The notes under the pieces were generated by a model. The model had not been told where the DNA came from. It worked only from the letters and a program-made list of their open reading frames with translations, and did not search any database. Position numbers and translations under genes: made by a program. From Archilochus colubris (Eukaryota > Chordata > Aves > Apodiformes > Trochilidae), in NCBI GenBank assembly GCA_023079485.1, contig CM041101.1, positions 8,513,501-8,577,500 of the forward strand: a stretch of DNA of 64,000 nucleotides, in the 5' to 3' direction. Below are positions 37,401-50,500 of this stretch, piece after piece (positions within the stretch are counted from its first letter, which is position 1; the number at the start of each line of letters is the position of its first letter).

Positions 37401-40400
37401 GGTAGAAGGGTTGGACTAGATGATCTCTGAGGTCCCTTCCAACCCAGCCAATTCTATGATTCTATGATTTTGAACACTAAGCATAAGGCCACCTAAGTGG
37501 GCCACAAGTCATTCTCTGAAAGGTTAAAATTTGTAGGACTTTCATTTTCTCCTGGGACAAGACTGGTCAGAGGTTGTTCCAGGATGAACCAAGAGTCTCG
37601 TTCACTTGGTAGGGTCTGGAGATTTAATAATGGGCTTTTCAATGTTGCTGAAAAATCATAAAAGGTCTGCTGACTGAAAAGGAAGCTCTGTTTACACTGA
37701 GAACTGAGGGGTGGCTTTCTAAGAGGAGTAGCTGAGTAGGAAGTTACTCAGCCTTGTATTGTCTGCCACTTTTAAAAAGTGATTCTTTTTTTCATCTACA
37801 AGATGAAAAATTATTCAGATAGAACCTGAGATCTAATCAAAAAGAAAATGATGGATTTTTTTATTCTTGGAACTGTTTTAAATAAAAAGGATTCCTGTTT
37901 CTTGAAAGACCTGACAACTCTGCATAACTGCTTGTACCTAGAAATAAATTGAAGGTAAGGGCACTCACCTTCACTCTCTCAGTCTGTACACACTAGGAAT
38001 ATGTGGAAACATGAATGTTTATAGTTATTTTCTCCCTAATACAACACAGAATCCTTCCTAACACCATAATGAAAAAAAACCCTTTCACAAAATCAAACCC
38101 TCCAGTTCTTCCGAGGGCAAACCCCCCAGGTTACATTCCAATCAAGGATTTTCAGAAGACACTGTTCCTGTAAACACAGAAATTCACTGTCACAGCCCTA
38201 CTTTGTGGCCCAGGTAAAAATTAGGCACATTTAGGAACATCAGACCTTCCCAGTACATTTTTGCAAGGGCAGGGAGGACCCCAGTCAGGTTTTTGTGTTG
38301 GCTTCCAGGCCATTACCATAAATCACCCCAGAATATCAGCAGTGACACAGCATCTTTCCTTAAAAAAAAAAATACTGCAGCTTCTTTCACAAGGACTGCC
38401 ACTTGCCATTTCTTTTAGGTAATCAGAGAGCTGTTAATTAATAAACCTGTCAGGTGAATCATCCTGCTCTGGTCATCATTATCCATTCTGTAACAGAATC
38501 CTGCTCTCAGCACTGCTATCCACCCCATAGCTTCCAGCTCAATTAACTTAATGCTATGCAAATGAGAGGCTCTCCTCATCATTAGCTTATAGCCCACAAA
38601 TGTTAATAACATAATTGGGCCTTCAACAGGGTAATTAGACACGATTTCTTCCATTAGTCTTACAAGGCTAATTATTGTTGATAGGAGAGAGGGGATGAGT
38701 CCCAGTGCTGCATGCAAAGAGGGGCATCTGGTTAAAGCAAATATAGACAAAGCATCAACAAGGTAAAACAAGAGTTGAGATCTACAGCAGGGTCAGGTAG
38801 GGGTTGGGGGGAAGGAGACAGCAGGGTTAGAAACTTAAGAACCACGGGAGAAATTCTCTACAAAGCAGGAACTAAAAACCCAAACACTAAGCCTGTACTT
38901 GGGGCTCTCCACAAGCTGAGGTTTCATCAACCAGAGGAAGCTGATCTCCAGTTTTTCTGTAGATGGAACAATTTGGAAGCTGTACTGATGGAAGCTCCTG
39001 TGTTTGCAATGCAAATACACAGACAAAAAATGACATAAAAAAGACTTGAAGAAATTAATCTGTTCCTAGCTCTCCCCTGTCATTAACTCCAAGCTTCTCT
39101 CCTGCCATCCTTAGTTTTACTGTGTGTTATTGGATGTTTTTTGTAACAGCTACTTACTGCAAGAATTACAGGAATGAAATACAAGACTCTAATAATCACT
39201 GAGCAAAATGCATTTCAGCTATTCATTAATGGAAAGTTAATAAAAAGCTGGACTTCATCTGACAGACTGGCAGCAGCATTTTAAATAAAAAAATGGGAGG
39301 AAGTTTTCCAGCTGTGATTTTATTTTGAATGGGGGAGTGAAAGCTGAGGGCTTGCTCCCATCCCAGTTAATTCTGTGCAGTCTCATCCATGGTGGTTAGA
39401 AATGCCCAACTGGAGTCAGAATTCTGTGAAGCCATTTAGAATCAGGAATTAAACTTACAAAACCATGGCATTTGGCCATACCAACCCTTATTCAGTGTTC
39501 TACTGCAAACACTGCTTAGAAAAATATATATAAATCTGATGAGTACAAAGGACTCAAGGGGCTGAGACACCATGATTGCTTTTTTTTTTTTCTTTTTTTT
39601 TTTTCTTTTTTTCCTGTTTAACTTTAGAGCAAATTCATGTCCTATACAAATCCTTTCATTTCCCTGCAGGTGTGTGAGGAGGAATCTTCCCTTATACTTG
39701 GCCTGAAAATTAGCTTAAAGGACAGAGTCCTGCAGTTAAGAATTTTGTAAAAATAACATATTTAGGGGCAGAAAACACAGCTCTGCTCACTTGGATTGCC
39801 CTGCACTTGCTAAATCTACCTGCTAGAAAATTCTGAGCTAATACCTTGTTCCAAGGCAAGCAGCAGTGAATCCACTGATATCTTAATGAAGATTACACTT
39901 TCTAATCCTCATGATAATGACAAACCAGTCTCCATTCAATCTGCAATATTACTTGACAGTTTTAATCACCCAAGCTGTATTATATTTCCTACAGCCCTGA
40001 TGCACTTGTCTGCCCAGATCTTGAGAGAATCTCAGCAGCAGCAGCAGCATAATTCCTGTCCTGCCTGTGGCTTTCAGGATGGGCCACACCATCCCTGAGC
40101 AATGCCTTACTCTGGGATTAATATCTCAGATCTAAAGATTTACTAAATCAGAGCACAGCTGGCACCATCTTGTCTACATTTTTTCTCCAGAATTCCTGTA
40201 TCAGGGAAGGTAAAACACTTGTGATGCTCCTCTGATGCCCCTCTGCTCCCAGCATCAGACAGCAAATGGGAACAGATTTTAACCAGCTCAGTTTGAACCT
40301 GTACAGATCCAAGGGTCACCTTTCTACATTTACTGAGAATAATATTCAGCCAACTTTCACTGCTGATTTTAGAGTTATTTTTTTTTCTCTCTCCAGTTAG

Positions 40401-43400
40401 GTATTGAGCTCAGAAAGGCAGCCTTGATACCAGTGGCATCTTCTAAAAACATGGTTTCAACATAAGGGCAATCAGGATAGAAAGTCTTCAGGGTTCCTAA
40501 TATTTCCTCATCTGTGAGAGGTAGCTGCTGCAGAAAAATCTCCCTTCTTTCAGCAGGAAAAAGTATAAAAAATTAAGTATGTAGTTTTGGGTCCTTGAAA
40601 AATAAAAATTAAAATATTGACTTAGAAGTGGAAGCTTTTTTTTTTTTTCTCTTCCTGGAGTCTTAGGAAGCTTGCTGAGATCAGAGATCTCCTTAATTGC
40701 TGTATCCAGGATTTCACTAAACAGACTCCAGCCATCAAAAGGAGCTTGTATGAGGTAACTTCTAAAAATAACACCTGCCTCCCACAACTGAAGCCAAATA
40801 TACCTTCTATTTTTGTTGGAGCAGAATAAGCTTGTGACAGCAAATGCAGCATCCTACAGAAAGCCCATGGAAGGATTTTTCAATCTGCAGTTGCTGCTTT
40901 CCCATTAACACCTTTCCCCAGGACAGGAAAGAGCTTTGGTCCCAATGTGGGGCAGGCAAAGTAAGATCCTCTTTTTGTTGTAATCATCCCATTTTCTGTC
41001 TGTTGGATTATTTAACAGCAACAGCATCCATTTGGATTTCTGCTGCCAGGGAAGAAAGAGCACAATCTCCTAAGGATGGGGAGGAGATCAGAGAACAAGG
41101 ATTGCCCACCCATGGCAGACCCAAAATCTTGGCTGCACTTGTGCTGAGCCATGAGGGTTCCACTGAAGACAAATAAGAATTAATCACCTAAAACACATTT
41201 TCCAAACTCTGCTTCTATTTCCTAAGCTTACCATCAACCTCAATAAGATCCTCATCCCTTTAGCTCCCAGTTTTTCCTGAACCCATCAGTTTGACTTGGA
41301 AACTGAGAGGGAGAAGGCAGAGATGAGCTGGGATGGGAGCACTGATGTGCAAAGTGCAAGTAAAAAGGAACCTGATGGGCAGTAGTGGAGACACCAGTCA
41401 GTAAACCAGAGAATGGCTCTGGTAAGAGTGATCAGAGGAGACAAAACATGAGCAGGACTGAAGCAGTGAACTGGTTTGCCTGTTGTTTTCACTATTTCCA
41501 TACACTGAGCTAAATCCTACATATTCCTTGAACTTCTGCTGCTGCTTCTCTCTGCCTGGTGCAGGCAAATGTCACTGAACTGATTTAATACCTTGATTAC
41601 CACATCATTTTTCTGGGTTGCTTTTCCCCTCCTGAAAACAAGGAGAAAATAAAAAGGTATAATTATAATATTCCTTCTTGGCTGCTCATCAATTGCCATC
41701 AATTAAAAGCACATCTATCATAAATACCCAATATCCATCATTTAAATCAGGCCAAAGTTTTAAAAACGCCCTGTAAGATGTTTCCATGTCAGAACAATTC
41801 AATCACTATTATGTTTCCTTGATGCAAGTATTTTGGGACTTGGCTTGTTCCTTGATAGGATTTTAATTAAGTCATTTACATTTAATTTCCAAATGTGTAG
41901 CTGTTACAGAAGACAGCACGGAAATGAAGAGACAAAAAGGAACCTGCAGACAGCCCTGCTCAAACAAAACCATTTCTGATATAAAAAATGAAGCTGAGGA
42001 GTACATATTCAGTGATAAGTATTCCAGTCCATGTCTGGTAAACTCTCAGATAATGGCAGCACAGGAGGGTCACTGGGGTTCTATTAGCTCAATTAATGAG
42101 GAGTAAGATAAGGCCAACACCTAGCTCTTCAAACGACTAAAAAATAGAGCTGCTAGTAATGGAGTTATTAACCTTCACCAGCCATTGAATTTGGCTGCTG
42201 ATTCAAACTCCATTTCCTAGTTCAGGCCTCCATTAACAGGCTGTTTATTATCCCTAATCCACATTGGGATCAGCTGCAGAAATACGAAAGCCCCATGTAA
42301 AGACCAAATAGTTTAAAAAAAAACCCCAAAAAACCCCAACCTTTTTTCCATCCTAATGTTTTCAACACATTCACAGATTCTGCCTTAGAAATAAGGAATG
42401 TCATTATCCTAAATTGTTTGAATACCAGGTTCTTTATGGTGTGTGGGAAGAGAAGCTTGAAATGTATTGTGTAAAATGATGACATAACCAGGGATAGAAC
42501 CACAGTGGTTTGAAGACTAAAAACACTGCTGGAAAACTTGTACTAGAGAAGCTAGTGCTGTTTACTTTCTCTACTGGGAAAGAAAAAAAACCCACTCTAA
42601 TATTGGAAAAAAGGGGGTTCATATATACAGATTTATATATATATATATGTATTGTTAGGTCAACCCTCAAGTTCGTCCCTCCCCTGCCAGCTTTGTCTGT
42701 TCAAACTGTTTGTATTTGTCTGCTTGTATCGTTTGTAGTTACCACTGTCACAGAATTAAAACTAAAATTTAAAACCCTGGATTCACATCAGATGGGGAAG
42801 AAACAAAGGAAAGGATGGCAGAAAGGAACTGGGAATGCCAGGACACACTTAGCAGCAGAGTCTGTGGGCAGAGCTGGAAGGGCTTGAGGAAATCTCAAAC
42901 ACAAACCTGGAACACTCTGAGCTGGAGAGATCTTCAGCTGAAGGGTCTAAATTCAGGCTCCTTGCTGAGTCTGCACACACTCAGCTGAGATTCTCAACAC
43001 TGATTTATCAGTTTATTTTCAATGAAGGAGACACCACAGATACCAGGGTCTACATGCACCAGACATTCTTCCAAAATCCAACACAGTAACTGCTGGTAGA
43101 GTATCAGCAATTATGAAAAATGGAGTTAAGTTCCAAATAAAAACTGCTTATGCTACCCTGAAAACTGAACACAGTTCTGGTTGTTCCATTTCAGCAAAGA
43201 CACAGAATAAGTAGAGAAGCAGAGAGCAGGGAGAGAGGATGATCAGGAGGAGATGACTTCTAGGAAAGAAAAAGATGAACAGAGCAAGGTGCTTTGGCTA
43301 GGAAGGAAAGAACTGACCAGGCAGATCCCAGAGGCTGATGGAATCAGGAATGTTGGGAGACACAGACAGGGAAGGTGTATAACTGGTTCTCAGTAGAAGA

Positions 43401-46400
43401 AAAAGAGAAATTCCTTTCCACATGTTCTGATGGGGGCCAAAAGCAGTGTTGGAAAAGACACCACAAAGTCCAGGAAAATGGGCAATTAAACACTTGGCCA
43501 GATGACCCCTGGCTTAGGGAATCCTTAAACTCCTGATGGCCTTGAGCTGGTCCTGACCCATGCTAAAGGCAAGAGATGCTCAAGAGGTGACACTGAGGTT
43601 ACTGAATAGGTCTGGGAGAGAGGAGAAGAGGATAAGAAATATTTTGGTAGCTGTTATAGAGTTCTCAATATATTAGAACTACCCCTGCCTATCTTTCCTA
43701 TTGTTGCTCAAGCATTAGCAATAATAATTAAAAAAGGTAAAATATTTCTTTTCACTCATTTGGGTGAAGAATTAAACCAGCCCTTTGCATTTGTAGTTCT
43801 GAGCTTCAGGTGCCAACCTGTGATTGGATTTAGGTTCCCACTTCCCACATGCACTAAGAGGTTCAGGATGTTATGTTATTGAGTAGCTGAGAGCCCACTA
43901 ATAGATTCAGCTCCTTATTTGCCCTAAAGGCTGCCACAGTTCAATGAGATGGGGATCCTGTCCACTTAAGCAGTAATTGCAAGGCAGAGAGCAGGACTTG
44001 TCTTCTCCAGGTAGAGAAGAGAGAACAGAGCTTTGGCACTCAGGTTTTATCTGAGACAGACACTTCCCAGTCTGTAGCAGGACTTTGCTCTGCTGCAAAT
44101 CCTAATTTAAAGAAAACCTTGTGCCTTACTTTTTCAGTGGAAAATGAATTATTTTCCTTTTTGTTCCAGGGCAGTTCTTTGGGTGCAGTGGCTGATGCTG
44201 TATGAGGGGTTTTTTTATTATTACATTTTAACAAACTTTATAGCCCATTTTGTTTGTTTTCAAGTAACTTTATTTTCCTTCTTTTCTATCATCAATTACT
44301 AGGTTTGTTTTTCTTTCCAGAAGATGGAGGAGTCAGGAGACTGATCCTGCTCAATGCTGTATAATTTAGTATTATGTGTACTAGCTTTATGAGGTGGGAG
44401 TCAGATAAAACATAGTATTTGAACACTAACCATTTATTAGCTCTAAGGAATAGATTTGTGACTTGACAAGCAGACAATAACTCTGTGTTCTGATCAGCCA
44501 AAGAGGTCTACTTTGAGTTCACAATACAGAGTAGCACACTCTTTCACAAATAATTTTGTTTACTGATGTGACTAGATTTTAATAATAAACTTGATATATA
44601 TGTAAATTTATTTTAATCTAATTTCATCAACAGAGCCCTCCTAAAAATGAGACTTTGTAGATTGTTCTGTGTCTGATTTATACATTTCTGCATCCTATTC
44701 CCAGATTGATTTCAAGGCTATAATTCTATCAGGTTTTTCTCCTGATGTCAGAAACACCACCTCTGCAGATAGTGTTTTACAACTGGCATCACAACTGAAA
44801 CTGAATTACTGCCCTGCTATCCTGTGCTGCAATATGTCCTTTTGTTTATAATCACCTCTCTCCCTTATACACCTGCTACTTCACTTTCATGGAAAATATC
44901 AGCTCCAAAATCAATCAGGTAGCACCATCTCTATTTTTGTCCCTGTGTAAAGCAGTAGCTGCCAGGTTTTTATCTCAGACATGGACGTGCAGAGCTCTTT
45001 TAAGAAAATGGAAGCTGAGCAAATGGATCAGTGCCAGATTTCCACACACACAGTTTTATAATGAGTTTTCTTCCCTCACCTGATGAGGTCTGGATCCTCT
45101 GAAGGGGCACCCAGCAGACACCTGGATATTCACACTGATCCCAGGTACCCGTGCAGGGACTCAGGACCTGCCTGCTGAATGCACGGGAGGAATAATCCAT
45201 GGGAAATGTGATTTAACTGAATCTAGCATCAGTTTCAAGAGTCCTTCTCCCTTTTTTTCATGAAACAGATTCCTGTTTAAGATGCATTTCATCTTTTAAT
45301 AGACAAAGTGACTACTCTTTTCTCATACTGTCATTTTTAACCCTTGATGGAATGAGTGCTGGTTCCCTCCTTTTTCCTTCTCCTCTTTTCTCTCTCCACC
45401 TCAGTTTTACCCTTTGCTGGTTTTCTGCTCTACCTGCACAGGGAGGGGTGAGGATCACCAAAGGAAGGGGAACTTTGCCACCTTAAGCACTCCTGTGTGT
45501 AACACACCTTTCCTACTACCAGTTTTTAGCTAAGAATAAGCTTCCTGGAAGCACAGAGACTACAAATTTCTGGTGTATGCCTTTAAAATGGCCCCCATGC
45601 CAGCCAGGGGTATGGGCTGCAGCAGGAACCCCTGGGAGGGGGATGGAAAAGCCTCTGAGCTTTGGTGAGTGCCCCAGAACCTCAAATCCTCACCACCTCT
45701 GGACCAGCTGGAAAGAGCAACTTGATTTGATTTGCCTGGCAGTCATACCAGTTCTCTTTTGATGCTCATTCCTCTTATATTACATTTCTGAATACTTCAT
45801 TATAGCTCAAATAAAATATAATTCTCATGTTGTTTTTAATTATTTCACAAAACCCAAAAGTCTCATAATGAGCTCCTTGCAATTCAAATATAGTTCCATG
45901 ATATTATGCCAATGCTAAAGAAAGAAGATGTAGATCCCCCCTCCTGCTGCAAATAAAATACACCTTCTGATGTAATCCAAACTTTAATCCATTTCTTATG
46001 GTTTGCCTTTAGAGGCAACTCAAACAAATAACCAGAACAACAAACCTCTTCTCTCTCCCACAGTTTGGCCATCTGGAGGATTTGTAAGGCCAGTGCTCTA
46101 TTTCCTACTCTCCAGGAGAAAGTCTCCTTTTCTAGCTAAGGAAGCAATAAATAAGAGGCATCAGACCATCCAATGTCACTGAAGATCTCTGTATTTCCAT
46201 AAACAATTTTTTTCAGATCTATAACATTGTGATGGCTTCATTTCTACTTTACCTGTTTGGAGCAATCTGGGATTTTTGGAGCTCTTCTCCCTGCTCTATG
46301 TCCCTGGGGAAGCCATGGAGCACCCAGCCATGGGTCAGGCAGTCCAGGGCACTGAGACGTTCAGCCAGGATCTTCACACACAGGGGGTCTGGGACTGCAA

Positions 46401-47552
46401 GGGATTAAAAAAATGACATTTATTTTGTATGCTGAGTCTGCAGGTAAGGAGGACACATCCCCCTTCTTCTGGTTAGCCTGCTACAGGAACTAAACCACAG
46501 AGTTATTCCCACTGATGACAGCAAGAGTTTGGAGAGAGGAGGTACTGGGGACTTGTGCATCTCTGCTGTGCTTCCAGGAACACCCAAACCCAAAGGGACT
46601 CAGGCAAAGTATTTGGTAAAAACTGGTGCCTATTTTGCAAAATTTTGCAGTGTGCTTTTCCTCTCAGCCACCCTGGGCTGATGTCACAATGAAGTGTGTG
46701 ACACAATCTTATCAAAATGCAAAAATAATGACCTGAGTTGTGTAAAAGAAATCCTAAAACAGGAAAGAAATTTCTGAAGCTTTCTGTATTTAACTCAGGA
46801 GATGATAATGGTTCTGCCACAGCAGGAGAGATGCAGCATTTCTCCAATTTGCCTAAAGGTTTCAAGCTTTTAGAACTGAAAATAATTTTCCAAAATGTAT
46901 TTCAACTACTGTAATTACTGCATTGTTGACTCCCTCATTTCAGAGATAAAAGTTCTTTTTCCTCTATTATAATTTTTCTTCAGGGCAAAAGACAACATCA
47001 GCAAGATGCTGACTGGGATTACAATTCCTGTGCAGCTTTTAAAACTCCGTGCAATGGGATGCAGTAGTTAGGAGATATCCTGCACATTTCCACTATTGCC
47101 TTCATAAAGCAAAGTATTTCAGTTAAGATACTTCAACTGGGGTTTGGTTTTTGTTACAGGAGAATGAAATTATCAGGTCCAACACAAGTGACTGTAACTT
47201 TTCCCAGGACTCAGGCAACGTGTTGGGCTTGGTGTTGAATAACTGGAATAAAAGGTCAGCAAAAGCCCTGGAGCTGCTTCCCCAAGAAGCAGCCAAAACA
47301 ATTTTCAAGCAGTGATGAGAGTCCCAGCTCCTGATTTGTGCCCTGTGTGTAAGACACTGTTGCCTCTGCTGGAAACAAGTGATAAAAAATGCTCCATAAA
47401 TCCACATCATGGATGTTGATGTTTTGATACTCACCCTGCCATCCCATCTGCATCCAGAAACACAACAACAAGAGCTGGCAGTGTCAGGTTTCTAACAATA
47501 CAATTTGCTTTTTGACTGCCTGGCAGGGATGCTCCTGGATTTGAGCTGAGTA

Positions 47553-47591
<39 letters not shown>

Positions 47592-50500
47592 GGCACAGTT
47601 ATACCCCAGGTACAAGGAGGTTTCAAACTGCAATAAAACCATTTTGCTTCCTGAAATGTAACATTCCCTACAGACTCACACCTCTATCATAAAATTCATT
47701 ACTTCGCCTTAAAATAATCAAATTACTGAGTTTGATTCCTCAGTATCAGAGTTTGATTCCTGAATCCTGAATTGCACTCAGGATTCCATGTAGCAGCAAG
47801 GAGGGAGGAAAACCAGAGGGAATTAATTAGAAAACAGATTAGTGCATTAATTGAGAATATCTACATCATGAAACAAAACTAGTTAAGAAGAGTAATATTC
47901 TCCATTTGCTAAAAGAAAATAGGAATGGAATAAAAGCAGGTACTAGACAGAGAGTAAAATGACAAAGCAAAACTGGGCATTCCATTAAAAATGGGATTCA
48001 CAAAATTAACTATCCAACAGTGCAGCAGGAGGCAGGAATGGCATCAGACAGATGACACTTCTCTACCCAAAACCTGAGCTGCAGGAGGGGATAACAGGAG
48101 AATCTCAGTGCTCTTGGCAGGGCAGTTTTCTCCCTTCCCTCCAGCTTACAAGAACTGACACAAACCCAAGACATCCTAATAGGGAAAAAAAGGAAAAAAA
48201 CCCAAATCCCACCTTCTTTCCCCAAAATGTATTCCATACAAAGACCAGTGGAATTTTCCTGTACTGACTTTCTAGCTGCAGCACTCATCTTTTCATCTTG
48301 ATGCTTGTTATTTCATCAGGATTCCTCTTGGAATCATTAACATGCATTTACAAAGATAATAAATGACTTAATTTTTTTGGAAACATTTTCAGAATGCTTA
48401 AGACAGTTTTGTAAAGGATTGGAATAAAAACATACAAACCCATCAGTAAACCTGCACTGAAGCAGGGTTCTGCCAGAGCTGACATCCCTACGAGGTGAAC
48501 AGGGGCTGAAAATCTCAGGAATGGCACAGAAAAAAGAGTGGGAATACTGTGCTGTTGAGTTTCCAGCAGATCATAAGAAATTCTCCAGTTCCCAGGGCCA
48601 AATTGCTTCCATCCTGCACAGAGGAAGGAGAAACACTACAGCCTACAGGAAAAATAAAATGCAGTTTTGCTGGGAAGCAGGCAGCAGCTCCTTGATCTGA
48701 TTTCTTCCCATGGGCCTTCTTTCCATCAAATCCTTCCACTTTGGTCACTATTTCTGAACAAAACTGAAACAATGGCAAGAGGGAAAAAAAAAAATCTAAC
48801 AAGACAGAGTGACAATTAATTATTAACTGATGCAATGGTGTGCCAGGTGTGGGATGTTTTGAGTAATCCCAGAGATCCCTGGTACCCCTGGCACTGCTGA
48901 TTGCAGCAGGGATGAGCAACCCCACTCCAGATTGTTGGTACAGGAATGTACACATCCACATCACTGAATAATACAGCTGCTTACATATCTTCCTGTGCCT
49001 CCCTCTAAAGCTTGATGGGGAGAAACAAAACCTAAACAAGGCAGACAGCAAGCTCTGCTCTGCTCTTGATGAGCAAACATCCCTATCAGTGCAGCACAAG
49101 AGGGGAACAGAGCTGGCTGGTGGTTTGATGGCATTACAAAGTACATCAGCTGCCCTTCAACAGCAACACTCACACTTGAAAAGGCTGCATTAAAACTGGA
49201 AAACAGCTTCCACAGACCAGAGAGGGAGAAAAAAAAAGGGGGGAGGGGGTGGGAAACAAAGAAAGAAGTCAGTATTATTCTTATTTTGCTGTGGTACAGG
49301 GTAGGTAATGAAGAACTCTGCAGTGTGGTTTGCCTCTTCACTCATGTGGAACTGTCTCTTGAATGTAAGGCAAATTAATAACCTGTAATTGGAGGGGCAC
49401 AGAGGCTGGGTAATGCCAGAGGTCTCCTGGCCTTAAGCACAGGACCCAACGGGCTCCACAGCAAAGTAAAATGTAGAGCTTTGGATGAGACAGACAATCT
49501 GCATGTTTTAAGTAGATTATGAAGCACAAGAGCTTTGAATAATCAATTCCTTTTCAACATAAGCTTGTGTGAGTTTCCAACTCTGAAAGTTGGGGGAATG
49601 AGACTCTGGAGAGATTTTACTTTATCATTAGAGAAGTCCAAAGATAAGTTTCTTGCAAAAATGACTATGTGCTCCAAAGAGATAATGGGATCAGGTAATG
49701 TGGAAGCACATCTCTATTAGGGAGAGAAATCAAGGTACAGGAGTAAAATTCCCCCATCAGAGGTAACGTGGCAGAGCTGCTGAGCTCCAGCTCTGAGAGC
49801 CCAGCACACACCAGGAACCTCAGCGAAGCACAGGCTGCAGAATGAGGACACAGCCAGCTCCAGGTAGAAATGGAATTAATTCATCTATATATTCTTGCCT
49901 AACATCAATACCACTCCTCAGATCTCCTTTATCTCCCAGTCTGTCTCTACCATGTTAATGGGCTGGGCCACAGAGCTAAGTTTGCAGCTGGGGACCCAGG
50001 GAGTGATCTAATTAATCAATCAATCAATCCATCAATCAATCAATCCCAGGGTATGGTCAGGCAGGGCACAGGGAACAGAGGCTTGAAGTGCTAGAACTGC
50101 TGATGGACACCCAGAGGTTTTCCATCTCCAGGGCTGTCAATCAGCACCCTCCAGCAGATCATTTAAAACATGAATTTACTTCCCAGAACTTCAAAGGTTT
50201 TCCCAAGTATAAGGTGCTGCTCTTGAAAAGAACTTCAGGAAACTCATGGGACTGTGGCTCTTCCCCAACCCAGAGCTCTGCAGGACTGAGAAATCCCTAC
50301 CAGGCAATCAGTGGACACAATCCCAGCACCTGCTCAAGAGAGAAGTAACAGAACATAAAAGGCAGAGTCTGAAAGGCAAAACCAGTCCTTGGGAGATTAC
50401 AGGGCACCATTCTCCAGTAGCTTCAATGCTGTCAGTGCTCCAAGCTATACAATTATCATATTTAAATTGATTCCTCCTCCATATATTGCCCTTTTAAGAC

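Noticed and set aside
38415..38771. 118-codon open frame on the minus strand
   Set aside because: No recognisable homology or splice context; it coincides with a motif-rich element that looks non-coding.
43330..43720. Extension of the degenerate CR1-like fragment
   Set aside because: Beyond about 43330 the resemblance is too faint to support an element boundary.
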